Shown: one piece after another, positions 1 through 10,706 of the stretch
How the letters are laid out: each line of letters opens with the position of its first letter
How positions within the stretch are numbered: the first letter of the stretch is position 1
Made by a program: the position numbers and the translations under genes
The notes under the pieces: model-generated
Seen by the model: only the letters and a program-made list of their open reading frames with translations
The model's database searches: none
Told to the model about the DNA's origin: nothing
Assembly: GCA_948567375.1 (NCBI GenBank)
Contig: OX419759.1
Coordinates: 63,279,493-63,343,492 of the forward strand
Direction: 5' to 3'
DNA length: 64,000 bases
DNA from: Lunularia cruciata
Lineage: Eukaryota > Streptophyta > Marchantiopsida > Lunulariales > Lunulariaceae

Positions 1-534
1 GAAAGGAGAACGGGACGGGCAGGAAGGGGCCGAAGGGGAAGGGGGACTTCCGAGAGTAAGGCCCGGGGGAACAGGAAGGGCGGAAGATGAGTGCGAGAAA
101 CAAAAAAGATGACGGAAAAATGAGGGTATCTCGCGAAGGGTCTCAAAGGGGAGGGAAGTTCATCCACGTGTGAAGTGAGGGACCCAAGTGGGGCTAGTGT
201 CACGTGGCCGCTATTCCAGAGGCCACGTGTCAATTGCCACGGGCATTTGGCAGAAAACTCAAAGAGCTGTAGACAGAGAGTATTTATCACTGTAGGAGGC
301 AAGAAAGTATTGATTAAAGGAAAATTAAAATAAATAAACAAATAAATATAAATAAATAAATATATATATACAAAGACAAATTGGAAGGATGGTGTGAGCT
401 GTTTCAGCCGTGGAAGTAACTTCTGGGACAGGAAGTGAATCAAGTTATTTCCTGTTGTACTCTGATTTATGTTAATAGGCTTTATGATTGTGCTATTGCG
501 AGAGGTCCTCGGGACTATGTTTTCTAACATATCC
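1..534. other. Left-edge non-coding stretch with simple AT repeat
   Basis: No gene is recognised. The first 250 bases are purine-rich and fairly GC-rich. About 305-370 is a simple AT-rich repeat built from AAATAAATA-like units followed by a short TA run. The inverted duplication shared with the right arm begins only near 535. Confidence 0.5.
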
Positions 535-1810
535 GTGCTTTTTCTCCGTGCAGAACTATCGACTTGGGTTCTATATAGCATAGGATGTTGTGGGTACGAG
601 ATAAACTCATGGTGGTCTAGACAAACCGGTTAAGTTGGTTCAACTGTTCACCATGAACACAGACAAGTCATGTTCTAGTACACCTCAAGACATCTCATGC
701 TAGCAAACAGAGTTAAATTTTATTCAATGATCTGAACACAACAAACCCGTTTCACGAGTGATCAGTACTCAAGATGAAGCATAAGATATTAGCTGATATA
801 ATTCTGATGAAACTGAAACCTGTCCAATGGACCGTTGGTTCGTGTGAGCCACTCCGTTTGAAGCGGGTTTAGAAACAGGCTTGAAACTCAAGGGTAGATC
901 ACACTTCCAGCGAAGAGATATTCACGACAGGTTTTGTAGGTCTGCTTATCACTGAATGAGAGAGTGTTATTAAACTCAATTTCAGTGAGCCAAGGTGATT
1001 TGATAGAGAAACTATATTTTGCTTCCAAGCCCACGTGCAGTCTAAGGTACAAACAAAAAGGCGAAGGTAAGATTTCTCCAGTACTTCGGAATTAAAAGAC
1101 GACTACAGCGAGTCACAATGATCTTAGAGCGTTTGGGGTCAAAATCGAATGTACTTTCACGAGGTCAAATTATTCGTTTGGCTCTTCATTTCCATTTCGA
1201 CACTGTGACAGTCAGCAAAGGCCTATTCATACTACAGTGTCCTTTCCGATCTTTGTTAATTACTTGGTCCTTGCAATTCCTCTTGCCGATCAGACCCGCA
1301 CAACCTCGGAGATGGTGGGCATGTATATATCCACAGCGTCTGTTTCATTGACATCAGTTGAGGCCTGCATAGCTATCCAACCTTCATTGACAGCTATTGT
1401 TACGACAACGATAGAGAACAAAGTGTGTTGTGTTGCTTGTTCGATCTTCTGTGGAGTTCCTCCTAGCCCATCACTAGAAGAAAGTGTTGTGATTTCCACG
1501 CTTCCAAGCACACCACGATTTCCGATCTCCATTTCTGGCATTCCGTGATGGATGCAGTATGTTGCTGTGAGCGGAAGGATACAGTTTCTCGCCGGAGAGG
1601 ACACCTGATAGCGGAGGAGGAGCGATAGCTCCTCCTCCGCTAGAGAGTGTTTAGAGAGTGAGTTCGGTTATGATGGACGGAATTATCATGTCTACCAGCT
1701 GTCACGGGTGGTCACGTTCTTGATATCAGCTAGAGGGATGTTCTTCTATGGCTAGCTTACAGATTTGTACCGAATCCAACACCGCGGAACCTAGAGTTCA
1801 AAATCTTTTG
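535..1810. repeat. Segmental duplication block 1, left copy (inverted match to 56316-57805)
   Basis: This block matches 57805 down to 56316 on the opposite strand with many substitutions and small indels. Recognisable shared stretches are the paragraph around 805-935 (matching 57400-57540) and 1610-1800 (matching 56320-56470). A minus-strand reading frame at 1290-1604 has a recognisable relative on the plus strand at 56580-56750, sharing the motifs TLSSSD and HTLFSIV. The protein is not recognised and both copies are broken, so I treat it as decayed sequence. Confidence 0.75.
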
Positions 1811-2850
1811 CCACAAGTAGTCACCTTGCATTCCTCGGGCATTTTGAGACTGTGGTCAAGTCATTCGATGGTGGAAGGCACCGGGGAGTTACGGAATGAG
1901 GCTGAACAAGTGCATGACAACAATCACGTGCACCAGCTTCCCCACCACCTCAGCTGCTTCTGCACTGGCTCGGAGGAGATGCCCCAACAATGAAGGACCT
2001 CCCAGATCTTACTGGACTTGAATATGGGGCCTTGTTTCCCCATACATCCCACAAGCATACATCGTGGAGAAAGGAGGTGCGGCTTAGAATTGTCAAGACC
2101 ATTGGTACTTAGCAAACTCTCACCGAGTTTCTGAGCGGTTGCCTCTTACCAGTCTTGAATCGAACGTGTTTTTTCAATCACTATCAGCAACCATGCCATT
2201 AGCAATGCGCATCTGGATCTAAAGATTAAATCTAAATCAGGGGACTTCTGGTCTGGTTGACCAGATAGGCTTAACATTTCAGAAAGACAGACTGAAGCTA
2301 TTCAGCACTTTGTGATAATGGGGGTCGGCAAAGGTTTCACTGGTGTTTTATCCAAGATGATGTCGGTCAGCCGGTCGCTGAAAAAGATTCGCAAAGTGTA
2401 AATGGCCTCAGTGAAGGACAATGCCACTGGGAAGTTACAGGCTTATCTTTGCCACTCAACGCTACCTTGTTGGAGTCCTTCACGATTAGCAGTAATTTTC
2501 TCAAGATGTGATCAGGCTTGGGTTGACGGATCCGACAAGCTGTTACAAGGTGCCTCTACCGGACGTCCCTCGGTAGAACTCAGCTTTGCTATTGAGAGGA
2601 CATTCGAGGATGACTGTCCAGATGGTCTCGTCCGGAGAATGTCATGAAGCAATGAAGAGATTGACTCTGCGCGGCGAGCCGTTTGAAAACTTTGTTCCAA
2701 TAATTTATGCAATTTTCAGCGCCGTAGCAGAAAACAGCCCGTTAGCAAGATTATCATTTAGTGTTTCTAAACCTACCCTAAACCTACGCCTGGGACACTG
2801 TACACAGCTTTTCAGGTTTCAGGTTTTCGAGGTCTTAACACGACGATGAA
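1748..2850 (+). pseudogene. Decayed coding segment, copy 1 (unknown family)
   Basis: Reading-frame pieces at 1748-1993, 1975-2160 and 2586-2849 match the better-preserved copy at 6750-8043 at protein level, with shared motifs LHSSGILRLW, DLPDLTGLEY and SFSVSKPTLNLRL. Copy 1 is broken by frameshifts and by a TAG stop at 2110-2112 where copy 2 has CAG. I do not recognise the family. It may be remnants of exons of a larger gene. Confidence 0.45.
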
Positions 2851-3139
2851 TCTTAACGAACTGGTCCTAGAATTTACCTTTGTGGAAATAAATCGCGCCC
2901 GCGTGTGAAAGCAAGAAGGAGAGGAAGGCCCTATCAAATCCGTACAAAGAAAAGAGAAAAGACAAAAGATGAGGATGAGACCAATCGTATCGGGAAGAAA
3001 AATTTACCCTACGGCACCTGAGCTATATAATTCATACGGGTTACAAATAGCTGTATGAACTATACAATTCAAACGATCCATAGTTATATAATTCATACGG
3101 TCTACAAAGAACAAACAACGATGAAAACATCCAAAGAAG

Positions 3140-3420
3140 CATCACGATTGCTTTCCCATAGATAGACTGCCCATGCCATTTATCTTTATAGATGATATTA
3201 TAAATATCCGGGCGACCGCGCAGATCGCCCGGATTGCTCTCCCATAGATAGACTGCACATGCCATTTATCTTTATAGATGGTATTACAAAAATAATAGTG
3301 AAAGAGAAAGGCGATCGCGTAGATCGCCCGGAGGAGGGGAAGACCCCGTCAAGCCTCCCGAACAAGAAACAAAAGAGGTAAAATGGGGTTAGACCCCAAT
3401 AGTATCCATATGAAATAAGA
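3140..3420. repeat. Short duplicated unit plus dispersed repeat S (copy 1)
   Basis: A unit of about 60 bases beginning near 3144 (containing CCCATAGATAGACTGC) recurs at 3231-3290, each followed by a GATCGCCCGG-type sequence. From about 3325, the dispersed repeat S follows. It has an AGGGGAAGACCCCGTCAAGC-like segment, then GGTAAAATGGGG, then a self-complementary TGGGGTTAGACCCCA stem-loop. Related copies lie at about 26200, 53050, 53180 and 60350. The block falls in the insertion that distinguishes direct repeat copy 1 from copy 2. Confidence 0.6.
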
Positions 3421-3700
3421 TATGAATGTAAGTTAGTCTCCTCTCTCCACCTGTACCACCATGGTACAGAAATATCATCGACAGATGGCAGATCTGCGAC
3501 ATTGAACAAAGCGTTGAGGATAGTTGCCCATCACCCGGCACTATAACCTGCGCCTCCCGAACCTACCAAGGTTTGTTGAAATAACGTGGATCGAAAGACG
3601 GATCATATACTTCTCCATTCTCAGAAAAGCAAAGTTGAAGTTGGAGGACTCTAAAGCTGACCTTTTGTTTTTTCGCAGGTCACCATATGCAATTGCCCGC

Positions 3701-4617
3701 TGCAAATCGCAGCAAAGCACGGAGATGCACAAGAAAAGAATCAATCGGAAATACCTGTAAGGATTGCGGCCTCGAGTTCGTCATTCCCATCACACTCATC
3801 GTCACAATCCGCGGTTGGACAACTTCAGTCAGAGCCGCTTCAGTGGGCAAATGGCCGAGAGTGCGCATGACGTTGAGATTGCCGAGGAGAGGACATTTGT
3901 AATTCTCTTTGCAATTTGATGTAAGGGACTATTGTAGTTCGGATAATATATTTTTGTTAGCTGATGCTATGCCCTCCTCAGGATCTACATTTCGTAGGCT
4001 CTGGATCAGAGCTTCTGCTTGGACTTTAGCTTGATTTCGTTCCAGATTTTAATCATGTACTAGACATCGCAGGCGAAATATCATCCATTGTTGTAGGTAA
4101 GCTTCGTAATGGTTCGTGATATTTACTAGAAGAATCGAGAGCAACCTGATGCTTCTTCGTGAACAGCAGAGTTTCGGAACATCTAATGTTCTTTGTAATT
4201 CAGTTTCACCTGATTTTGTTGTCCGGTTGCTCCCCGCAGATAAATGCATGACTTTGGAAGGAGATAAGCGTATGAGTGTTGGCAAGCTTTGTTCGATTTC
4301 GAGCAAATCAAGGTACGTCAGGGTTTGAAGATTGAGAATGCATTTTAGGTGTTCATGGCAACACATATCATGAATGAAAGCGTGACGCACTCGAATTGAT
4401 AGCCGCTGCAGCAATAGGATGGTTCATGTCTCCTAAAAGAGAAAGGTTTGCATAACGATCAACACGCATGAATCCAAGGGGGGAAGAATACAGGAATCCA
4501 AGGGGGAAAGCATACAGCGTTTGTTCTGCAAGCATTTGATCTTTGACCCACCATTGCTTGATCTAGATCTCAATATCCGAAAACCCTCCAAGCGTATCAG
4601 TCCCAGGCGCTATCGCG
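3701..4617. other. Spacer upstream of the acyltransferase
   Basis: No gene is supported. A minus-strand open frame of 121 codons (4049-4414) has no recognisable domain and is probably chance. Just before the acyltransferase start the 14-base string GGAATCCAAGGGGG occurs twice, at about 4471 and 4495. I could not identify a convincing TATA box. Confidence 0.4.
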
Positions 4618-6195
4618 ATGACCATGACATCTGCACTCTCCGTCAATGTCACTTCCCGACACACGGTGCGCTGTGCCAACGAAAAGACATGGACGGCACT
4701 CGATTCGCCATTTCGCCTCGGCCCACTCGATCAACTGGTGCCGCCATTTATACCCATCACAGTGGTCTTCGTCTACGCACAACCCAACTCAACTCCCGAT
4801 GTTGACCTCATCTCATTCGAGCTTCTCCAACGCGCTTTGACGCTGCTCCTGGACTTCTACCCGCACCTTACCGGGCGCCTGCACATCAACCCGAGCAACG
4901 GATCCCGCGAAATAATCCGCCTAGGCACCGGCGCGGAACTCTTCGTGGCCCGATGCAGCGAGCGGCTGGATGCATTCTCTCCCCCGGGACTCGCCTCTCC
5001 CGGCCGCATCTTGATGGCGAACTTGCCCGCAGGTGGCAACGCACTTCTGCCGCCCTTTGACGCGTCTCTCGAGGGCGTATGCCGCGACCCAATCTTCACC
5101 GTTCAACATACGCGCTTCGGGTGCGGAGGCGTCGCACTTGGCGTGTGCATCCTTCACACTGTTTGCGACGCCGATGGCTTCTTCCAGTTAGTGCGCGATC
5201 TGGCAGAGCTGTATCGCGGTCTCCGATACTCCAAGGTTAACAGCGATCCGACATCCGATATCGCTGCGCTAGCTCACCCTCCTCACATCCGCGCCTACAT
5301 GTCTGAACTGATGAGTGGCGGCGGCAATGTGACCCCAGAGGAACGGCGTGCCGCACTTGATTTCAAACCGTCCCTGTTACATGTAGAGCTGAGCGCGGGA
5401 ACTGAGGACGCCACCACAGCAGCAGACTCTTCTCCTTCGTCCAGCGTCCCTGCTCCGTCTCCGCCCTCTCCTGCGCTTGTTGTGGGGCGTTTCTTGCGCT
5501 TCTCCAACCGCGAGCTCCAGGCTTTGAAAGGACATGCGACGGACCCAAATGGCGGCAGCCCATCAGCAGACAGCTGGATATCGACTTTTGACGCAATCTC
5601 GGCGCATCTCTACCAGCGCGTCCATCAGGCGCGGCTGCAGCTGCGTGCGCAAGACGCAAATCAAAGCAAACTGTCTCCCCCCGACTTCCTCACCCCTGTC
5701 AATATGCGCAACCGCCTGGGCCTCCCACCACGCTATTTCCCTGGCGCCCTCCTCTGCGCCTTCACGACTGTCCCGCTCGACGTCCTCGCCAATGGTCCGC
5801 TCTGGCAGGTCGCAAGGGTGGTGCACAACACAACGCGCACTACCTCCATAACGTCGAAAGAGGAGATAAACCAGACTCTTCGGTGGATCGCGGTGCAGCC
5901 GGATAACCGGAATATTAGGCAGGGCTTCCGGTTCGGGAATGGAAGCTTCCAGGTTAGTCAGTGGAACAAGTTTGACATGTACGAGGGTACTGTCTTTGAG
6001 CTTTCTCCCGTCCTGGTAGCGTCGCCCTTCACGCCCATATCTCTGGTGGATGGGCTGGCTTACTTGCTGCCGACGGGAGAGCAGGGCACAGGAGGGGATA
6101 TCGGTGTCTACTTGTCGTTGAGCGAGCCGCTTTGGGCCATCCTTGACCAGGATGAGGAGTTTCGCAGGTTCCGTCACGCAGCGTCGACGCATTGA
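4618..6195 (+). CDS. BAHD-type acyltransferase, fungal-like, intronless
   Basis: This single uninterrupted frame of 525 codons encodes a protein of the transferase (BAHD, PF02458-type) fold, which moves an acyl group from acyl-CoA to an alcohol or amine, normally in the cytosol. The catalytic HxxxD motif is HTVCD at residues 180-184, at the usual distance from the N-terminus. The second family signature (DFGWG in plants) is not present in canonical form. The corresponding region (about residues 450-485) reads FDMYEGTVFE followed by FTPISLVDGLAYLLP. From memory this local wording (also LGPLDQLVPPFIP near residue 34) is typical of basidiomycete transferase-family proteins rather than plant BAHD enzymes. 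The gene is GC-rich with GC-ending codons, unlike its AT-richer flanks, and has no introns. The ATG at 4618 is the first in frame. The substrate cannot be predicted. Fungal origin is an inference and needs a phylogeny. Confidence 0.85.
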   Translation: MTMTSALSVNVTSRHTVRCANEKTWTALDSPFRLGPLDQLVPPFIPITVVFVYAQPNSTPDVDLISFELLQRALTLLLDFYPHLTGRLHINPSNGSREIIRLGTGAELFVARCSERLDAFSPPGLASPGRILMANLPAGGNALLPPFDASLEGVCRDPIFTVQHTRFGCGGVALGVCILHTVCDADGFFQLVRDLAELYRGLRYSKVNSDPTSDIAALAHPPHIRAYMSELMSGGGNVTPEERRAALDFKPSLLHVELSAGTEDATTAADSSPSSSVPAPSPPSPALVVGRFLRFSNRELQALKGHATDPNGGSPSADSWISTFDAISAHLYQRVHQARLQLRAQDANQSKLSPPDFLTPVNMRNRLGLPPRYFPGALLCAFTTVPLDVLANGPLWQVARVVHNTTRTTSITSKEEINQTLRWIAVQPDNRNIRQGFRFGNGSFQVSQWNKFDMYEGTVFELSPVLVASPFTPISLVDGLAYLLPTGEQGTGGDIGVYLSLSEPLWAILDQDEEFRRFRHAASTH

Positions 6196-6546
6196 TTACG
6201 GAACTACGTGCATACCTTCCAATTACATTAAATTACCTTAAGTACAAAGGTATATGACCTTTGTAGACCTTAGGATTCGAATAATTCGGGTATTTTAAGT
6301 ACGGTCAAGTAAATTCCTAATATCGATAATTAATTTCTCTCCTTTGGACGGCTCGATGCGGTCTTCCACTGCGGTGTTCTACGTGGTCGCCTTTCCTCTC
6401 CTTCCAACTAAATTAGTTCTGAACTGTGCCGCGATTGGTTAAGGGAATTGATACTTTTACAATCTATTTGCTGTCGGATTGCAGATCCCCCATCTCGAGT
6501 GCCAACGTCACCGCCCGGAAACCGGAATTTCCATCTCTCTTAACAT
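6196..6546. other. Spacer downstream of the acyltransferase
   Basis: No gene is seen. The stretch is AT-rich at first (6200-6340) and more mixed later. It ends where direct repeat copy 2 begins. A poly(A) signal is not obvious. Confidence 0.4.
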
Positions 6547-6749
6547 CTGGAGAGGACACCTGATACTGGAGCAGGACCGATAGCTTGGGTGTTTAGAGAG
6601 TGAGTTCAGTTATGAGGGACGGAATTACCATGTCTACGAGCTGTTACGGGTGCGTCATGCTCTTGATAACAGCTAGAGGGATGTCCTTCTATAGCTAGCT
6701 TACAGATCTGTACCGAATCCACCATCGGGAACCTAGAGCTCAAAACCTT

Positions 6750-8043
6750 TTGCCACAAGTAGTCAATTTGCATTCCTCGGGCATTTTGAGATTGTGGTCA
6801 AGTCATTCGATGGTGGAAGGCACCGGGGAGTTACGGAATGAGGCTGAACAAGTGCATGACAACAATCACGTGCACCAGCTTCCCCACGACTTACAGCTGC
6901 TTCTGCACCGGCTCGGAGGAGATGCCCTAACAATGAAGGACCTCCCAGATCTTACTGGACTTGAATATGGGGACTTGTTTCCCCATACATCCCACAAGCA
7001 TACATCGTGGCGAAAGGAGGTGTGGCTTAGAATTGTTAAGGCCATTGGTACTCAGCAAACTCTCACCGAGTTTCTGAGCGGTTGCCTCTTACCGGTCTTG
7101 AATCGAACGTATGTTTTAATCACTATCCAGCAACCATGCCATTAGCAATGCGCATCTGGATCTAAAGATTAAATGTAAATCAGTGGACTTCAAATCTGCA
7201 TGTTATCATATGAGTGAAGTTCTTCGAACTGACCGCACTTCAGTCGAACTTGTTCTTCCACGTGTGTCGAGAAACAACAGTGGAATGCCTAACCAGAATG
7301 ATACCAACTTCCAGCAGGTGTATCAGAAATTGAAGGTTGGCTAGACCAGATAGGCGACCTCATTAGATGGTCGCGGTCCTTTTCTGAAGCTTTGTTGGAC
7401 GCAAGGATATTATGGGATGTCATAGCGAACCCGGGAAAGGACTGTCGGAATGCTTGCTAAAAGTAACTTTTAGCAAGCACTTCATTGTCTTAACATTTCA
7501 GACAGACAGACTGAAGGAACACAGCACTTTGTGATAATGGGGATCGGCAAAGGTTTCACTAGTGTTTTACCCAAGATGATGTCGATCAGCCGGTCGCTGA
7601 AAAAGATTTCGCAAAGTGTAAATGGCCGCAGTGAGGGACAATGCCACTAGGAAGATATAGCGCTTATCTTCGGCACTCAACGCTACCTTGGAGTCCTTCA
7701 CGATTAGCAGTAATTTCCTCAAGATGTGATCAGGCTTGGGTTGACGGATCCGACAAGCTGTTACAAGGTGCCGTTACCGGACGTCCCTCGGTAGAATTCA
7801 GCTTTGCTATTGAGAGGACATTCGAGGATGACAGTCCAGATGTTCTCGTCCGGGGAATGTGATGAAGCAATCAAGAGAGCGACTCTGCGCAGCAAGCCGT
7901 TTGAAGAAGACTTTGTTCCAACATTTTATGCATTTTTCAGCGCCGGAGCAGAAAACAGCCCGTTAGCAAGATTATCATTTAGTGTTTCTAAACCTACCCT
8001 AAACCTACGTTTGAGAAACTGTACACAGCTTTTCAGGGCTTAA
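6750..8043 (+). pseudogene. Decayed coding segment, copy 2 (unknown family)
   Basis: An open frame of 131 codons at 6750-7145 contains LHSSGILRLW, DLPDLTGLEYGDLFP, WRKEVWLRIVKAIGTQQ and EFLSGCLLPVLNR. After a frame change an open stretch continues at about 7142-7340 (AHLDLKIK, SVELVLPRVSRNN). Another lies at 7804-8043 (SRMTVQMFSSGEC, SFSVSKPTLNLRL). The leucine-rich wording could come from an LRR-type protein, but I cannot name a family. Frame changes may be introns or lesions. The existence of a second, more damaged copy favours a decayed gene fragment. Confidence 0.4.
7451..7479. repeat. Perfect 14-bp palindrome with 1-nt centre
   Basis: TGCTTGCTAAAAGT is followed by one A and then its exact reverse complement. 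It lies in the part of direct repeat copy 2 that is missing from copy 1. The AT-rich stem could extrude as a cruciform. No promoter or gene end lies next to it, so a terminator role is not supported. Confidence 0.8.
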
Positions 8044-8400
8044 CATACGATAAATCTTAACGAACCGGTCCTAGCATTTTACTTTATAGATGGGATTAAA
8101 GAAATGATAGTAGGTATCCTCTTTGAGGAATCCACCTGTACCACCATGGTACAGAAATACACTAGACAGATGGCAGATCTGCGACGGTGAACGAAGCCCT
8201 GGGGATAGTTGCCCACCACACGGCTCTCTAACCTGCGCCTCGCGAATTTACAAAGGTTCGTTGAAATATCGTGGATCGAAAGACGAGAAATGTACTTCTC
8301 CATTCTGAGCAAAGCGAATTTGGAGAACCCTAAAGCTGACCTCCTGTTTCTTCGCAGGTCACCATATGCAAGTGCCTTCTGCAAATCGCATCAAAGTACT

Positions 8401-8777
8401 TGCAAATGGAGATTCGCAAGAAAACAATCGGTTGATCCTCATCGATTAATCGAAAATCCATTCTCACTACCAGCGGATAATCGAAGATCTAGCTAAAGAT
8501 CAGCTAAACTCTCGGTTATCAGATGTAGTGCAAATTTGGTATTCATACCAACATCAAATATTCGATGCTGATATGGTCGACGGAATATGGTGAGATTAAC
8601 ATGAGACATATTAGAGTGGAGCATGATGAGATATCATGACTCATACCTAGCCATGCATATTTCACTCTGATTTGATAACTTTTCTCGATGGTGGACAGGG
8701 GAGACGGAGTTAGGGGAGACGCTCGTCAGATCTATTAAGCTGCTAGGGGACAAGCTTTTCAGGGTTCATCACCCTAT
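8401..8777. other. Non-coding part of the left arm (inverted match near 55440-55700)
   Basis: No gene is seen. Short shared stretches (TTCACTCTGATTTGATAACTTTT, in part, at 8670, and ACATGAGACATA at 8600) are found in reverse complement near 55435-55570. This shows that the segment belongs to the duplicated arms. Confidence 0.5.
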
Positions 8778-8981
8778 GTGTTTTTTTCAACTGAAATGGA
8801 AGCTCCAAATTGTTTCGGTCCAGATGCTGAAAGCGGAAGGGAAGTGTTGCGGGCAGTCGCTTCCTACTTGCATGACGTGGGAAGAGTGGTGATACCGTAT
8901 GGTCAAGTCAAAGTCAATATAACTAGAGGGCTGGAAACGATCACCAAATACTGGGCACGAACAGAGAAATTTATCACTTAG
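8778..8981 (+). pseudogene. Gene fragment paralogous to 55041-55331
   Basis: The frame contains PDAESGREVLRAVASYLHDV, which matches PDAESGRKVLWAIASYLHDV encoded on the minus strand at 55041-55331. The right copy continues into a hydrophobic stretch (VVILGLLIVGPYWVTHIF) that looks like a membrane segment, whereas this copy diverges after about residue 40. The pattern D-x4-G-x2-KVL-x-AI followed by a membrane helix is vaguely like the region before the third membrane helix of P-type H+-ATPases, but this is weak. No complete gene is present. Confidence 0.3.
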
Positions 8982-9479
8982 TGGTTCTTTCAGGCAAATT
9001 ACGAGAGCAGTACTTTTAATGTGTAGTCTTCTGAATGGACATACAGTTAACTGCCGACCCCTGTTATGTTGTCATATACATATTTTCACCATTGCATGCA
9101 ACTATCGTCTTCAATTCATTTAGAGGTTTCTGTTCTACCACTCGGAAGGCCACCTGTGAAAATATAGCATAATCATCAAGAGTGTATCATATAACCTGCA
9201 GTTGAGGGTAATTATGACGGATTGTTCATTAGTATCGTGCTAACCTGTCGTTCGTCTGAGATGATACTGAAGTACTTCGTCATGTCGTGGTTTCTTGGGA
9301 TATTTACATTCAGCTTGTGTCAGTCGGTCGATTCTATTCAACCAAGTTGAGAGGAATGACCGTGTGCTTCCGCCGATCAGAAACCAACCAGAAGGTACTG
9401 ACTCTTAAACGATAAGCCGATGATGGGTTGTGTCGGTCGCACGGCCTCTCAAGCGACGGAATAAACTCTCAGCTCACTG
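8982..9479. other. Non-coding spacer in the left arm
   Basis: No gene, RNA or repeat structure is recognised here. It separates the blocks that match 55 kb and 58.7-62.1 kb on the opposite strand. Confidence 0.4.
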
Positions 9480-10485
9480 AAAGCCGGTTTCTTTTGAACT
9501 CTTACCGGGGTTTTGCTAAAAGGTGTTCATGGAATGTTCAAAAGCCGATCAACAGTCATATTTCTTCAGTTTCCGCTTCAACTTTATGAACAGAGAAACG
9601 TCGAAATTCAGTTCTAAGCCTTCTTCACCCTTTGGTTTTGGAAATGGGAAAGGATTAGTGAGGAGCAACTGATTAGTGGGAAATGAAAGCTTGTGAAATG
9701 ACAGTGGACATGTCAGGGTTACCGCACAGTTGTCATTCGTCTTCACTCATTCCCTAAATTGGTGACGTTGAATTTCATCTTTCCTCAACAAGATGCACTG
9801 GATATCAAAGGTAAGTAAGATACTCTTCCGAATCCCAGGGTTCAGTGTGGCGGCCATCCACCCCGCCAGTGTTTGTTTCTAGCGCGGCATTGACTAACTT
9901 AACGCATGCTAATGTGGGACTACTTGCTCGCGGTTCTGTGGTTTAAGGTTTGCTTTACGAGAAATGACGAGGGGTGTTTATATGACACGATCTGGTGGCC
10001 TTCAATATTTTCTTCCTTCTCTGTCAAGACTAGTTATATTTAGAGAGCAATCTGGCGCACAGATCCAATACTGCTTTTACAGATTTAATTCACCATATCC
10101 TTTTTCGAAATTGCAGATCCTAGTGTCGGCGTGACCTCCGACGACGCTGACTCAAGTTCGTTGGAACTCATATTTCCACAATCTACAGAGTTGTTATTCA
10201 ATATCATAATCGATTGATAACATCTCTCTAGGAACACAGGAGAAACAGACACCAGACTATTACAGACCAGAGAAAATTTCTGACAAGTTCTTCCCCCCTC
10301 CACAGAACCAGCTTCAGCTTCTCAAAATTGTCAGAAATATGATTAAATTACAGAGTGCATACATATCACTGATGAAAATTCCTCATTCTTCTCCGCCAGT
10401 CTCAAGTTCAAGTATTCACCTGACTGGTCACTCGCACGAATTCGTTTTGCAATGCTCAGAAGTATGTTAAAGGTGTTTCTAGGCT

Positions 10486-10610
10486 CCTGATGTCACCTTC
10501 TTCCGTGAGGGTCTAGACGAGATATCCTCCCACCAAGCTGCTACATTCTTCTTGCTACAAATGAAATCAGATTTTCCAGTATGTTCCACTCGGTACTCAG
10601 TTCCAGCATA
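10486..10610 (-). pseudogene. Partial duplicate of the GST 3' end (left)
   Basis: This stretch repeats the final part of GST exon 2, the stop region and downstream sequence found at 10690-10830, including the region encoding the ISSRPS-like C-terminus. It lies just downstream of the intact GST. A matching duplicate exists downstream of the right GST (60262-61095), so the partial duplication predates the inverted duplication. Confidence 0.7.
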
Positions 10611-10706
10611 ATGGGTCTGCCCAATCTCAAATTCAATTATTCACCTGACTGATCACTCAAACGAATTCGTTTTCCAGTGCTCAGACGTAGTATGTTAAGG
10701 TGTTAT

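Larger units (their letters stand above)
1598..3700 (+). repeat. Direct repeat copy 1, left of the acyltransferase gene
   Basis: Sequence from 1598 to about 2885 and from about 3435 to 3700 is repeated in the same orientation at 6547-8400. Copy 1 lacks about 300 bases present in copy 2 (around 7190-7490). It carries an insertion of about 550 bases (2885-3435) that copy 2 lacks. The two copies bracket the GC-rich acyltransferase gene. Confidence 0.8.
6547..8400 (+). repeat. Direct repeat copy 2, right of the acyltransferase gene
   Basis: This is the second copy of the segment seen at 1598-3700, in the same orientation. It starts at GGAGAGGACACCTGATA, the string found near 1598. It runs through the coding-like segment and the CCACCATGGTACAGAAATA stretch to the REQ-like frame near 8350. 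The end portion (about 8000-8400) is also present once, inverted, in the right arm near 55760-56310. Confidence 0.8.

Noticed and set aside
1290-1604. 104-codon minus-strand frame as a real gene
   Set aside because: The right-arm relative is frame-shifted and no family is recognised, so a functional gene is not supported.
5563-6192. Minus-strand open frame of 209 codons opposite the acyltransferase
   Set aside because: It is a shadow of the GC-rich plus-strand gene and has no domain of its own.
4618-6195. Idea that the window is from a fungus
   Set aside because: The plant-type H+-ATPase tail, phi GSTs, plant primer-binding site and the plant-like retroelements argue for a plant; only this gene looks fungal.
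7451-7479. Palindrome as a transcription terminator
   Set aside because: It is not at a gene end, and intrinsic terminators are not expected in nuclear protein genes.
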